Notes: generated by a model from the sequence alone, not told the origin. 28,396 nt of DNA from CAYUNA01 sp047629355 (GCA_047629355.1 JBLHWU010000063.1:1-28396); one strand, 5' to 3'. Counted from the first letter of the stretch, positions 7,540 through 16,707 are shown. Numbers and translations: made by a program.

Positions 7540-8808
7540 ATGAAAAAGCTAATTTTTTATTCCGTACTTGCACTCTTAGCCTTCGCTTGCAATCCAAAAA
7601 TAACGACTGAATACTTCACGGCCAGTGATGTAATAGTTGTGTCCGAGCCAGAAACGGTTCCAAGAGGTCAACGTATTTATAAAAAAGAAAACGCCTGTTG
7701 CCGCGACAAAGATTCTTATATTCCAGATACGATGCATTTAGAATTTATGCGAAAAAAGCGGATTCGGGTGAATTTTCATTTTATGAATTCAAGGGACAGT
7801 ACCCAAAATTTTTCGCAAGAGGCAGGTCGAAAATATGTGAAAGAGATGCTCGGTCATGCCCGTACTTTATACGAAAATAACAAGCGAATGTACTTGCATC
7901 CTCCGGGTAAAGAAACGCCCGTTTTGCCGACGATGTATGAATATATGTTAACGCCTAAGGGCGATGATCCGAATGATGATGGTATTTACTTTCATTATGA
8001 TGATGACCTTTATTATGTCATTAAAAAAGGAAAAAATCGAAATCTAAGATCTAAAGCTGCCAGTAAAAAATATGGAATTGGATTGGATAGCATCGAAAAT
8101 GTGTTTTTTATGCCGCATCATCCCGATAGTTTAAAATCTAAAACTTACCAACCTCGTCGCTTAGGGATAGCTTTGGGGAATATGGTAAAAATTACAGGCG
8201 CATATTGTAGAAAAGTGTCGTCTTGGCAAATGGGTATGATGATTAATCACGAAATCGGTCACAACTTTGGCTTGTCGCACGAGTGGATTAAAAACGACGG
8301 CTGCGACGATACGCCGCCTAATCCGAAGTGCTATAATAAGAATGACGGTCTAGAATGTGATAGTCTGGCAAGCAATAATTTTATGGGGTATAATCTCTAT
8401 GAAGATGCTTGGACGCCGCAACAAATTGGTAAAATACATGGCAATATATCGCGAAAAAAAGGACGTGGACGGAAGTTTATCATTCCAGATTGGTGTAAAT
8501 TGGACGAGACTTTGTCGATTGATATTAAAGAAGATATCGTTTGGTCGGGCGAGGTGGATTTGTATGGACATTTGACGATAGAAGAGGGGTCAAGCTTAGA
8601 AATCAAATGCCGAGTCTCTTTGCCAAAAGGCGCAAAAATTATCGTCGAGCCGGGCGCGAAATTAATCTTAAATAATGCTTGGTTGCACAACGATTGCGGT
8701 GAGGAATGGCAAGGGATTGAAGTACAAGAGCTAGCAAAAATAGTTGGAGAAGTCGTGATGATGGGAACTGCGAAAGTGGAGAATGCCGCGAATTGGGCGC
8801 TTGATTAA
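7540..8808 (+). CDS. Lipoprotein zinc metalloprotease (metzincin, M43-like)
   Basis: A 422-residue predicted lipoprotein. The N-terminus MKKLIFYSVLALLAFAC has a lipobox with the acceptor Cys at residue 17. The zinc site HEIGHNFGLSH occupies residues 237-247 (HExxHxxGxxH), with the Met-turn candidate at Met282 in NNFMGYN. The stretch DGCDDTPPNPKC right after the zinc site resembles pappalysin/cytophagalysin (M43) proteases. Residues 330-422 are a glycine- and valine-rich, beta-helix-like tail (WSGEVDLYGHLTIEEGSS), without a T9SS sorting domain. I infer an outer-membrane anchored protease; its substrate is unknown. It follows element E and ends at a strong hairpin convergent with the TolC gene. 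Confidence 0.82.
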   Translation: MKKLIFYSVLALLAFACNPKITTEYFTASDVIVVSEPETVPRGQRIYKKENACCRDKDSYIPDTMHLEFMRKKRIRVNFHFMNSRDSTQNFSQEAGRKYVKEMLGHARTLYENNKRMYLHPPGKETPVLPTMYEYMLTPKGDDPNDDGIYFHYDDDLYYVIKKGKNRNLRSKAASKKYGIGLDSIENVFFMPHHPDSLKSKTYQPRRLGIALGNMVKITGAYCRKVSSWQMGMMINHEIGHNFGLSHEWIKNDGCDDTPPNPKCYNKNDGLECDSLASNNFMGYNLYEDAWTPQQIGKIHGNISRKKGRGRKFIIPDWCKLDETLSIDIKEDIVWSGEVDLYGHLTIEEGSSLEIKCRVSLPKGAKIIVEPGAKLILNNAWLHNDCGEEWQGIEVQELAKIVGEVVMMGTAKVENAANWALD

Positions 8809-8813
8809 TGTTT

Positions 8814-8848
8814 TAGAGCATGGAGCGTTCTCAACGCTCCATGCTCTA
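8814..8848. terminator. Bidirectional hairpin between the metalloprotease and TolC genes
   Basis: A perfect 16-bp stem, TAGAGCATGGAGCGTT with its complement, encloses a 3-base loop. It lies 5 bases after the plus-strand stop and 7 bases before the end of the minus-strand gene. It lacks a long T run, so it may act as a barrier for both convergent genes more than as a classic intrinsic terminator. Confidence 0.6.
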
Positions 8849-8854
8849 TTCAAA

Positions 8855-10177
8855 CTACTTCCCAAACGCTTTTTCCAATCCTTTTTTCGCTAATAAAACA
8901 TCATACATCGCCTGTATTCTATTCCGCTGCACATCGTATAAGAGTTGTTCTGCTTGAATCAATTCCACACTTGACCCAACGCCTTCCTTGTATTTAATAA
9001 CTGCTGTATCGTAAATATCTTGCGCCAAATCCAAAGTATAATCTTCATCTGCCAATCGTTCTGTCGCATTCAAATACGCTGTTTTTGCATTTTCAACTTC
9101 TAAATATATGCCGCGTTCCAGGTCATTCATTTGCAAATTAGCTTTTTCTAAATCCAATTGCGCCCGCTGAATTTGTCCTTTTTTCATAAATCCATCAAAA
9201 ATCGGCATCACCAATCGTGCGCCCACCAAAGAATTAGGAAACCAGAATCCTTCGTTGAGTTTGTTGCCCTGCCAAGCCTGTTGATACGAACCAAATAATC
9301 GAAGAGAAGGCAAATATCCAGCTTTGTATCGTTTGATATTTAATTCGTTGAGTTCAATGCCCATCTGCGCCGTTTGGTATTCTGGACGAGTCTTGACATC
9401 CAAAGTTTGCGTCAGTTCCTCAGGGACTGCTGCGGTATAAATGGCTTCCAAATCATCGGCAATTGCCAATTCTTCCGACATCGGATAGCCCAAAGTAAAT
9501 TTCAAAGAATTGACGACCATTTCTTTTTGCCGCTGCAAACTTTTCTTTTGTGTAATCAAGGTCGCCAAAGATAATTCCAAACGGGTTATATCCAAAACCT
9601 CTACAAAACCTTCTTTATAAATCGCTCTCGTTTCTTTTAATAACTGCTCCGTCGTTTTGATATTTTTATCTAAATTCTTCAAGTTTTCTTCAATAATCAA
9701 TGCGGGCAAATAAGCATCTATCACCGCATCTCTGACATTTTTCTCGACTGCTGCCAATTCTTTTTGACGAAAATCTCGAAACAATCGCGCCGCTTTTAAT
9801 CCATAAAAATAAGTGCCATCTAACGCCAACCATTCTGCATTTAATCCAACATTGAAACTTTGTCGCAGCGCAAAAGTCAATTCTAAGAATTCTCCATCTC
9901 GCCCATTCACGGGGTCAAAATTTTTCTCTGGAACAACTTGTTTTGGAATTTGCAAATAGTAATTATAATCTGTCCCGAACCGAACTTGCGGCAAACCAAT
10001 CGCCTTGTTTTCAATAATTTGTCCTTCCGCATCCGCAATGTTTAAGTTGGCATTGCGCAAGGAAGAGCTATTTTTTTGAGCATAGAGGAGTGCATCATCA
10101 AGCGACATTTCTTGTCCTAGAACAGTGTTTATATTTAGGAGAAAAGAGAAAAAGAGAAAAAGGTTGATTGATTTCAT
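8855..10177 (-). CDS. TolC-family outer membrane efflux channel
   Basis: A 440-residue protein starting MKSINLFLFFSFLLNINTVL, a signal peptide with probable cleavage after GQ. A longer reading to 10240 adds residues that do not resemble a signal. The mature part starts MSLDDALLYAQKNSSSLRNA, the usual opening of OEP-family proteins. It has long amphipathic helices and two OEP repeats, the second including RAQLDLEKANLQMNDLERGIYLEVENAKTAYL (32 residues, near the C-terminal third) and IKYKEGVGSSVELIQAEQLL. Members form trimeric channels for RND, MFS or ABC pumps. No membrane-fusion protein or pump gene is adjacent, so its partner is elsewhere. Confidence 0.9.
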   Translation of the reverse strand: MKSINLFLFFSFLLNINTVLGQEMSLDDALLYAQKNSSSLRNANLNIADAEGQIIENKAIGLPQVRFGTDYNYYLQIPKQVVPEKNFDPVNGRDGEFLELTFALRQSFNVGLNAEWLALDGTYFYGLKAARLFRDFRQKELAAVEKNVRDAVIDAYLPALIIEENLKNLDKNIKTTEQLLKETRAIYKEGFVEVLDITRLELSLATLITQKKSLQRQKEMVVNSLKFTLGYPMSEELAIADDLEAIYTAAVPEELTQTLDVKTRPEYQTAQMGIELNELNIKRYKAGYLPSLRLFGSYQQAWQGNKLNEGFWFPNSLVGARLVMPIFDGFMKKGQIQRAQLDLEKANLQMNDLERGIYLEVENAKTAYLNATERLADEDYTLDLAQDIYDTAVIKYKEGVGSSVELIQAEQLLYDVQRNRIQAMYDVLLAKKGLEKAFGK

Positions 10178-10202
10178 TTTGGAAAATTTAATTTCAAAAT
10201 TG

Positions 10203-10210
10203 CAAAGATA
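10203..10210 (-). promoter_or_regulatory. Candidate -7 element for the TolC gene
   Basis: On the minus strand TATCTTTG matches TAnnTTTG, 25 bases upstream of the ATG at 10177. The nearest upstream TTG is 27 bases away, which is too far, so only the -7 half is supported. Confidence 0.45.
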
Positions 10211-10345
10211 TTTTATAAAAACGATGTGGAGTATTACCAATCGAAGGATAGTCTTCTTTTGACAGTTTTTTGATAGAACGTTTAGTTTGTGTGCCTAATT
10301 TCAACTAAACCTTAGTATAAACGTTTTCAAAATAAAAAACTAATC

Positions 10346-10646
10346 ATGGCAGCAAAAAAAAAATCAAGATATTATCAATAGCGAAACACCTATTCTATTG
10401 GATTTTCATGCGACTTGGTGTGGTCCGTGCAAGGCGATGGCTCCGATTTTGCAAGATTTGAAAAATGAAATGGGACAGCAAGGTAAAATTATCAAAATTG
10501 ATATTGACAAGAATCAAAAATTGGCGACAACAATGAAGGTTCGTGGCGTTCCGACTTTTATGGTGTATCAAAAAGGGAAACTATTGTGGCGGGCGTCGGG
10601 CATGGTTTCTAAGAATGATTTGAGAGGGGCGTTGAAGGTTGCGTAA
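10346..10646 (+). CDS. Thioredoxin with an apparent frameshift near the start codon
   Basis: A small thioredoxin-fold protein that reduces disulfides in the cytoplasm. The frame 10398-10646 has LLDFHATWCGPCKAMAP with the WCGPC active site and the cis-proline segment VRGVPTFMVYQ. The in-frame upstream residues NQDIINSETPIL also look like thioredoxin. The only ATG, at 10346, is one base out of frame: ATG GCA GCA is followed by a run of ten A (10354-10363). Removing one A gives MAAKKNQDIINSETPIL, a normal N-terminus. So the coding region probably begins at 10346 with a shift in the A run, by sequencing error, mutation or slippage. No signal peptide is seen. It lies divergent to the TolC gene and ends at a shared terminator. 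Confidence 0.85.
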
Positions 10647-10661
10647 TCTTGTTGCAAAATT

Positions 10662-10708
10662 TTTAAAGATGAAGCATCATTTTTAGAAAGGGATGCTTCA
10701 TCTTTAAA
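10662..10708. terminator. Bidirectional terminator between thioredoxin and hydrolase genes
   Basis: TTTAAAGATGAAGCATC (10662-10678) pairs perfectly with GATGCTTCATCTTTAAA (10692-10708) around a 13-base loop. Being A/T-rich at its base, it can end transcription from both convergent genes. Confidence 0.75.
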
Positions 10709-10729
10709 TTCAAATTATTGACGCTACTA

Positions 10730-11971
10730 TTATTTTTGCACCACCAATTTTTTCCAAATAGGTGTATTTCTGGCTTCTGAAAATTCCATTTTTACTAAAT
10801 AAATACCTGGTTCAAAAAGCTCTTCTCCTAAGGAAAATTTAGCATTATTTATATTTTTTTGCTGGTAAATCATTTGTCCATTTAAGTTTACAATTGATAA
10901 ATCAAAAGCACTTGGCAAGTTGAATATTTCGACAGTAACACCTGCTGAGGTCGGATTTGGAAATACATTCAACTTAAAATTAGCGTCAAAATCATCCGTA
11001 TTCGAAATTGCATCGCAAAAAATATCATGTAAAAATACGGACGAAGATTGAATGACTTGGTCTTGATATTCTGCTGCATTATTTCCGAAAAAGCTAACGT
11101 GACCATCACTATTTTCAATGGTAATTAGTTCGTTATTTAGACCAGCCGCATCTGCAAAGTTTTTTATAGTTGCGCTTCCTTCCAAGTAATTTCCAAAAGG
11201 AAAAGCCGAAGAAAATCCATTTCCATAAGGTACTACACCATCATTGTCATCGTGAACGCTAAATAGCGGCGGATCGTTATCATCCACCCATTTTGCTTCT
11301 TTTAGTGCACCCGAATAATTTAAAACGCCTTGCACTGCCGATGAGTATTGCGTATTGGTGCTACTATTGCCAGGGAAGCCACCCAAATCATTGATAATAT
11401 TTAAAATCGGTGCTTGGATGTCATCTTCAGCATCAACGTATCCGATGTGAGATGCCATAATTCCACCTGCCGAAATTCCGCCAGCAAAGATTAAATCTAC
11501 ATCAATTTTGTAAGCATTATCGGTCGCGGCATCTTCTCGAAAAAAGCGAACGGCTGCTTTCATGTCAGACATTGCAGCAATCACAACCTCTGTAATTTTT
11601 AAAGAATCAAAGACAAACGCATCCAGCAAGCGGTAGTCAATTGTTGCGGTTACAAAGCCACGTCGCGCAAATTCCTCACAAAGAAAATCCATATTTTCTC
11701 GACTTCCTGCGACAAAACTACCACCGTGGGCAAGTACAATGACGGGACGCGTTTCTGCATCATCACCTGTTGGTTCATAAATGTCCATAAAGAGCTCTTG
11801 GAAATTACCACCAATTGTAGTATTTTCACCAAATTTTATATTGGAGGTTTTAGTGAAATTATCAAAAGTTTCATTCAAATATCGTTCGCCATTGCAAGTT
11901 GGATGTTGCTGTGCAAAACTGATAAAAGAAGTAAAAAAAATAAGAAATACTGTTGTAAATATTTTTTGCAT
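10730..11971 (-). CDS. T9SS-exported alpha/beta hydrolase (esterase-like)
   Basis: A 413-residue secreted hydrolase. Residues 1-20 (MQKIFTTVFLIFFTSFISFA) are a signal peptide. The hydrolase core has the oxyanion motif HGG at 82-84 in LAHGGSFVAGSR, the nucleophile Ser167 in GISAG, a candidate acid Asp in HDDNDGVVPY (241-244) and the histidine His291 in SDGHVSFF. This is the carboxylesterase / acetyl-hydrolase arrangement. The last 80 residues (VFPNPTSAG, then NLNGQ, FEPGIYLVKM and a K-rich end) are a T9SS type-A sorting domain. I infer release or surface anchoring and action on ester groups of polymers; the substrate cannot be read. Transcribed alone, convergent to the thioredoxin gene. Confidence 0.9.
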   Translation of the reverse strand: MQKIFTTVFLIFFTSFISFAQQHPTCNGERYLNETFDNFTKTSNIKFGENTTIGGNFQELFMDIYEPTGDDAETRPVIVLAHGGSFVAGSRENMDFLCEEFARRGFVTATIDYRLLDAFVFDSLKITEVVIAAMSDMKAAVRFFREDAATDNAYKIDVDLIFAGGISAGGIMASHIGYVDAEDDIQAPILNIINDLGGFPGNSSTNTQYSSAVQGVLNYSGALKEAKWVDDNDPPLFSVHDDNDGVVPYGNGFSSAFPFGNYLEGSATIKNFADAAGLNNELITIENSDGHVSFFGNNAAEYQDQVIQSSSVFLHDIFCDAISNTDDFDANFKLNVFPNPTSAGVTVEIFNLPSAFDLSIVNLNGQMIYQQKNINNAKFSLGEELFEPGIYLVKMEFSEARNTPIWKKLVVQK

Positions 11972-12185
11972 TAGTTGAGTATTATGTGGTGTGATTAAAA
12001 TGTAAATTTCGCAAAAAGAAAAGGGTTTAACAAATATTTTTTTAGCTTTTGAAAATTATTTCGAAATAGTCTTTATTAAGTTAGTAACTATTTCAATTTT
12101 TTTGCGTCTAAAAAATAACCACCGGTTAAATAAGCAACAAAACTATAAAACAGCATTAATTTTTTTAATTAAAACATTACGAAAA

Positions 12186-12998
12186 ATGGAACAGTACTTT
12201 GATTTAGAACAATTTAGTCAATTAGTAACAGAGTATACTCCAAGAGTAATAGGAGCTGTTTTGACCTTAATTATTGGATTTTGGATAGCAAGGGTAGTAA
12301 CTGGTTGGGTCAAGAAAGTGTTAGCAAAAAGAGGTGTTGACGAAACGGTTAGACCTTTCTTAGCATCGCTTGTCAATGTGGCTATTAAGGTTATGGTCTT
12401 AATTGCAGTGGCTGGAATGTTTGGCATTGAAACTACTTCTTTCGTCGCTATTTTTGGTGCTTTAGCTTTTGCAATCGGCATGGCTTTACAAGGAAGTTTG
12501 GGACATTTTGCTAGTGGTATTTTATTGTTGAGTTTCAAACCTTACGAAGTAGGTGATTTGGTAACAATTGGCGGTGGGGAGACAGGAACTGTCAAAGAGA
12601 TTCAAATTTTCAACACGGTATTGGCGACTTTAGATAACAAGCGAATTATTGTTCCTAACGGTGTAGTAACTAGCAATATTATGACTAATATTTCTGGTCA
12701 AGGTGAGATTGGGGTTGAGTTGACTTTCGGTATTGGTTATAATGATGATATTGATAAAGCACGCCGGGTTATTCTGGAAGTTGGCAAGTCTTGTCGGCAT
12801 ATTTTGGATAGTCCTGCACAGGATGTTTTTGTAGCGGAATTGGCGGATAGTTCAGTTAACTTGGCAACTCGTCCATTCGTAAAAAGCGAACATTACTGGG
12901 ATACATTCTTTTACATGCAAGAAAATGTAAAGAAAGCATTTGATAAAGAAGGTATCAGTATTCCATTTCCACAAATGGATGTGCATACAGACAGTTAA
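12186..12998 (+). CDS. mscS: Small-conductance mechanosensitive channel (MscS family)
   Basis: A 270-residue MscS-type channel that releases solutes on membrane tension. The start at 12186 (MEQYFDLEQFSQL) is preferred over an upstream in-frame ATG at 12102, whose extra residues are basic and not membrane-like. Three membrane segments follow: about 18-38 (VIGAVLTLIIGFWIA), 60-80, and the pore-lining TM3 about 86-115 with the glycine/alanine pattern FGALAFAIGMALQGSLGHFA. Next come the beta-domain motif PYEVGDLVTIGG and VPNGVVTSNIMTN. Length and order fit E. coli MscS (286 residues). Likely cotranscribed with the ABC exporter 98 bases downstream. Confidence 0.95.
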   Translation: MEQYFDLEQFSQLVTEYTPRVIGAVLTLIIGFWIARVVTGWVKKVLAKRGVDETVRPFLASLVNVAIKVMVLIAVAGMFGIETTSFVAIFGALAFAIGMALQGSLGHFASGILLLSFKPYEVGDLVTIGGGETGTVKEIQIFNTVLATLDNKRIIVPNGVVTSNIMTNISGQGEIGVELTFGIGYNDDIDKARRVILEVGKSCRHILDSPAQDVFVAELADSSVNLATRPFVKSEHYWDTFFYMQENVKKAFDKEGISIPFPQMDVHTDS

Positions 12999-13093
12999 GA
13001 ATTAACAATGTGTAATGAGTAATTGAAAGCGGTTTTTAATTGTATATTGCGGTTTTTTAATTGCACATTGTACATTGTTCATTGTTAATTGTC
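12999..13093. repeat. Degenerate heptamer array forming an inverted repeat
   Basis: Between mscS and the ABC exporter the DNA runs in 7-base units. The left part has units such as AATGTGT and AATGAGT; the right part has units such as ATTGTAC and ATTGTTC. The two parts are roughly complementary, so the region can fold. It reaches to 3 bases before the ABC start codon. Confidence 0.6.
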
Positions 13094-13095
13094 TT

Positions 13096-14919
13096 ATGCA
13101 GACGTACTTAAGAATATTAAAATTTGCCCATCCTTACCGCCTTTTTGTACCGCAATATGCTGTACTCATTACTTTATCTATTATTTTTGGCTTAGTCAAT
13201 TTTGCACTTTTTATACCTTTATTAGATACCTTATTTAATTCAGTTGAAAAAGTAGCAATGCCCGAAAATCCGACGTTCAGTTTCGGATTGGACTATTTTA
13301 AAGCCAAATTCAATTACGTTTTTCAAAGCATTATTCAGGAAAGTGGACAGATAGCAGCCTTGCGATTTGTGTGTATTGCAGCAGTTATTTCGGTTGTATT
13401 GAAGAATATTTTTCGTTATTTGGCGATGATGATTTTAGCAATTGTTCGGACGGGAGTGATTAAAAATTTGCGGGATACGTTGTATCAAAAGTTGATTCAA
13501 ATGCACACGGGCTATTTTAAAAATAATAAAAAGGGAGATTTGATGTCGCGGGTGATGAGTGATGTGCAGGAGATTGAAAACTCAGTAGTTAATACATTTA
13601 CGGTTATTTTCAGAGAACCGTTTACTATTATTTTTTCTTTTGTTTTGTTATTTTTAATGTCTTGGCAATTGACAGCATTTACTTTAATTATTTTACCAAT
13701 TTCTGCATTAATCATTTCAACGATTGTCAAAAAATTAAAGAAGCACGCTGAGCAATCACAACAAGCGATGGGTAGTATTTTGGGAACGGTAGAGGAGACG
13801 ATTACGGGAATAAAAGTGATTAAAGCGTTCAATGCCGAGGATAGTCAACAGCAAAAATTTCAAGCTAAAACCAAGTGGTATTCTGATGCGCTGAAGCAAA
13901 TGTTGTTTCGACAATACTCTGCCTCACCCGTATCAGAAACGTTGAGTGTGACTGTTGTTGCAGGAATCATGCTGTATGGTGGGTCACTGGTATTGCAAGA
14001 TGATTTTGATTTGACGGCGAGTGAATTTATCACGTATATCATTGTTTTTTCACAAATTTTATCACCTGCCAAAGCTATTTCGACAGCTATTGGAAATATT
14101 CAACGAGGCTTGGTGGCGGGGGAGCGTATTTTTGAAATCATGGATGCCGAACGCCCAATTCAAGATGCGCCGAATGCAAAAACGTTGGCTACTTTTGAAA
14201 AAGAAATTGAGTTTAAAAATGTCGATTTTACTTTTGAAGACGGTAAGCAGGTTTTAAAAAACATCAATTTTAAAATTCCGAAAGGGAAATATATCGCGCT
14301 TATTGGGCCGTCAGGTGGTGGGAAATCTACGTTGTCCGATATGATTCCGCGTTTTCACAATCCATCAAAAGGGGCGATTTTATTGGACGGGCATGATTTG
14401 CGAGATTTAAAAGCGGCCTCAATTCGTCAATTTTTGGGCGTTGTCACGCAAGAATCCATTCTATTCAATGACACCATATATAATAACATCGCGTTTGGTT
14501 GCGAGGATGTATCTGAAGAATCAGTTTTCCAAGCGGCTAAAATTGCTCACGCCCACGAATTCATTATCGAAACGGAACATGGCTATCAAACTCCTGTAGG
14601 TGACCAAGGTTTAAAGCTCTCGGGCGGACAACGACAACGTCTCACAATTGCCCGCGCGATACTTCATAATCCTGAAATTTTAATTCTCGACGAAGCCACT
14701 TCTGCCTTAGATTCGGAGTCGGAAAAGTTGGTGCAAGACGCTTTACAGAAGCTACTGAAAGGTCGAACTTCCTTAGTTATCGCGCACCGTTTGAGCACCA
14801 TTCAACATGCCGATGAAATATTGGTCATTCAGCAAGGGGAGATTATTGAACGTGGGACACATGCAGAGCTGCTTGATGTTGAAGGTGGCTTGTATCAAAA
14901 ATTGAGTTTGATGCAATAA
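13096..14919 (+). CDS. ABC exporter, MsbA/LmrA-like fused permease-ATPase
   Basis: A 607-residue half-transporter, with a six-helix membrane domain (about 20-320) fused to a nucleotide-binding domain. Walker A is GPSGGGKST at 404-412, the signature LSGGQ at 508-512, and Walker B ILILDE ends with Asp532-Glu533, followed by the H-loop in IAHRLSTI. Start chosen at 13096 (MQTYLRILKFAHPY); an upstream ATG at 13075 lies within the heptamer repeat. Family members flip lipid A, lipids or drugs across the inner membrane as homodimers; the MsbA-like role in lipid A export is an inference from overall similarity and length. Follows mscS in the same orientation. Confidence 0.93.
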   Translation: MQTYLRILKFAHPYRLFVPQYAVLITLSIIFGLVNFALFIPLLDTLFNSVEKVAMPENPTFSFGLDYFKAKFNYVFQSIIQESGQIAALRFVCIAAVISVVLKNIFRYLAMMILAIVRTGVIKNLRDTLYQKLIQMHTGYFKNNKKGDLMSRVMSDVQEIENSVVNTFTVIFREPFTIIFSFVLLFLMSWQLTAFTLIILPISALIISTIVKKLKKHAEQSQQAMGSILGTVEETITGIKVIKAFNAEDSQQQKFQAKTKWYSDALKQMLFRQYSASPVSETLSVTVVAGIMLYGGSLVLQDDFDLTASEFITYIIVFSQILSPAKAISTAIGNIQRGLVAGERIFEIMDAERPIQDAPNAKTLATFEKEIEFKNVDFTFEDGKQVLKNINFKIPKGKYIALIGPSGGGKSTLSDMIPRFHNPSKGAILLDGHDLRDLKAASIRQFLGVVTQESILFNDTIYNNIAFGCEDVSEESVFQAAKIAHAHEFIIETEHGYQTPVGDQGLKLSGGQRQRLTIARAILHNPEILILDEATSALDSESEKLVQDALQKLLKGRTSLVIAHRLSTIQHADEILVIQQGEIIERGTHAELLDVEGGLYQKLSLMQ

Positions 14920-14923
14920 AAGG

Positions 14924-14992
14924 GTTATGTGTTAAAGTATTCGAGTATTAATGTGGTGGATATGAACACGTAAACACCCAAATACACTTTAG
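14924..14992. repeat. Degenerate heptamer array after the ABC exporter
   Basis: Seven-base spacing is visible in two blocks: units like AGTATTC and GAGTATT on the left, and AACACGT and AAACACC on the right. It starts a few bases after the exporter stop. The rest of the gap to 15212 shows no gene. Confidence 0.4.
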
Positions 14993-15212
14993 CAGCTATT
15001 TGATACTTTTTTTTATCAAAAGATAGTTCGCATTTTCCAGTCTGCTAATTGCCGACAAAGGCGCATTCCTATCGTTAAATTCACGTGTAATTAACTTACT
15101 GTCATTATTTTTGTAGAATAAAAATAGAATATTTTAGTTTTAAACATACAGCAAAAAAGAGGAAATTATTTAAATCAGCCTCATTTGTAAGATACACGAA
15201 AATCAAAAAAGA

Positions 15213-15518
15213 ATGGATACCACCTATCATTTCATGGTAGATTTTACGCTACCTCAAGTATTGTCAGAAGAATTTATGGATTTAGTTCCAATGCAACGAA
15301 CGGAAGTTGACTTGTTATTAGCCGAAGGGACGCTTGTCAATTATATGCTTGCCTTGAAGGACGCCAAATTATGGGCGGTCTTTAATGCCAATTCTGAATA
15401 CGAAGTCATGCAGATGATTGCAGAATTGCCGTTGACGAATTTCATGGAAGTAAAAATTAGTCAATTGACGATGCACAATACGCCACAGGAGGCGATGCCT
15501 GTTTTTTCTCTGAATTAG
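15213..15518 (+). CDS. Muconolactone isomerase-like small protein
   Basis: A 101-residue cytoplasmic protein with the ferredoxin-like dimeric alpha/beta-barrel fold of the muconolactone delta-isomerase family. The opening YHFMVDFTLP, the central ALKDAKLWAVFNANSEYEV and the C-terminal LPLTNFMEVKISQLTMHNT follow the family order (strand, helix, VFxxxSxxEL, LPLxxxMxxxxxxLxxHp). Length fits the family (about 90-100). No other beta-ketoadipate genes are nearby, so a true isomerase role is doubtful; a generic small-molecule or stress enzyme is equally likely. It is followed by a heptamer hairpin. Confidence 0.75.
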   Translation: MDTTYHFMVDFTLPQVLSEEFMDLVPMQRTEVDLLLAEGTLVNYMLALKDAKLWAVFNANSEYEVMQMIAELPLTNFMEVKISQLTMHNTPQEAMPVFSLN

Positions 15519-16134
15519 TTTCTTAGAGGTAAGAACCCTTTGTTGTTAGAAGTCAGAGGTCAGAAAACGCAGGGTTTTCTGACCTCTGACTATATGATGG
15601 ACTGACTTCTGAACTTTGCTACATTCTTCTGCCTTTCGGTTAAAAGAAAGTTAAACTCCTTTTCATTTTGCCTATTCTTTCCCTTTTTCCACTCTTTTAA
15701 GTAGAAACCAGAAATGGCTTTTAAAAATCGAAAATCTTAAAAAGTCATTAAATGCTATTTAAATTATCAAAAAGGCTGCAATAAAATGCTAATTTTGCAG
15801 TCTATTAAAAGAGTCAATTTTTTTGACTAAAAAACTAATTTCTTAACGTCTTTAGGTTAAGTAGGTAATCTCAAATAATTGATACTTTTAGACCCGACTG
15901 TTTTCCGTTTAAGAAAATAAAAAATCATTGAATAAAACGATTTTTTTTAAACTCCTTAAATAAAAAATATCCTCTGTCAAAAGTGTTGATTATTTAAAGT
16001 CACCTAACTTATTGGAAAATATTTTTAAAAGTAATTTCCAGAATTGAAGGTTTTGACAAAAATACCATGCACCAACTAGGTATTAAATTAGGATGTCAAA
16101 GACCTTTCCTAAGATTAATTTAAAACAAAAAAAA
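15519..16134. other. Intergenic region upstream of the first skp gene
   Basis: About 600 bases without a credible gene. It contains a heptamer hairpin (15547-15612), a perfect -7-like TAATTTTG at 15790-15797 without a -33 TTG, a small hairpin AGTCAA/TTGACT (15812-15828), and an A/T-rich stretch leading to the skp start at 16135. The long distance from a promoter at 15790 to the gene suggests another, unseen, promoter nearer the start. Confidence 0.5.
15547..15612. repeat. Heptamer array with perfect 18-bp hairpin
   Basis: AGTCAGAGGTCAGAAAAC (15551-15568) pairs perfectly with 15574-15591 around a 5-base loop. The arms are built of 7-base units such as AGAAGTC and AGAGGTC. It lies 30 bases after the isomerase-like gene. 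No T run follows, so a terminator role is possible but not shown. Confidence 0.65.
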
Positions 16135-16677
16135 ATGATGAATAATCAAACCATTATTTCCCTGTTGAAAAAATCAATTTTCACTTTATCTTTAGTTGTA
16201 TTGTTTGCAATGACTGCAGATGCACAGCGAATCGCATATGTAGATGTTACTGAAATCTTGGAAAGTATCGAGGAGTATCAAGATGCACAAGCGGAGTTGG
16301 ATAAGGTGGCAGCGACTTGGAGACAAGAAATAGCAGGAAAATACGATGAAATCAAAGGTAAATACAACCAATACCAAGCAGAACAAGTCCTTTTAAGTGA
16401 CGATGCGCGTAAGCAGAAGGAAGAGGAGATTATGAACATGGAGACGGATGTGCGCGAATTGCAAAAACAACGCTTTGGACCAGACGGTTCTTTGTTTCAA
16501 AAGCGTAAAGAATTGGTGCAACCGATTCAGGAGCAAGTGTATGGTGCTATCGAAGATTATGCGAAAGAGCGGGGATTTGATTTTATTTTCGATAAAGGGG
16601 GTGCTGCGGGTATCATCTTTTCGAATGAAGAATATGACAAAACAGGTGATATTTTAAAAAAGTTGGCAAGAGGATAA
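16135..16677 (+). CDS. Skp/OmpH-family periplasmic chaperone, copy 1
   Basis: A 180-residue secreted protein with a signal peptide (MMNNQTIISLLKKSIFTL...) ending at ADAQ. The mature protein starts RIAYVDVTEILESIEEY, the usual OmpH opening. A long charged coiled coil about residues 45-120 (KYDEIKGKYNQYQAEQ, EEEIMNMETDVRELQKQ) follows, then the C-terminal motif AKERGFDFIFDKGGAAG. Skp trimers hold unfolded outer-membrane proteins in the periplasm for delivery to BamA. The start at 16135 (or 16138) is favoured because the ATG at 16093 would place a basic stretch before the signal. bamA is not adjacent. Confidence 0.92.
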   Translation: MMNNQTIISLLKKSIFTLSLVVLFAMTADAQRIAYVDVTEILESIEEYQDAQAELDKVAATWRQEIAGKYDEIKGKYNQYQAEQVLLSDDARKQKEEEIMNMETDVRELQKQRFGPDGSLFQKRKELVQPIQEQVYGAIEDYAKERGFDFIFDKGGAAGIIFSNEEYDKTGDILKKLARG

Positions 16678-16707
16678 TTTTTCCAACGAATGACATTTTA
16701 GTAATGC

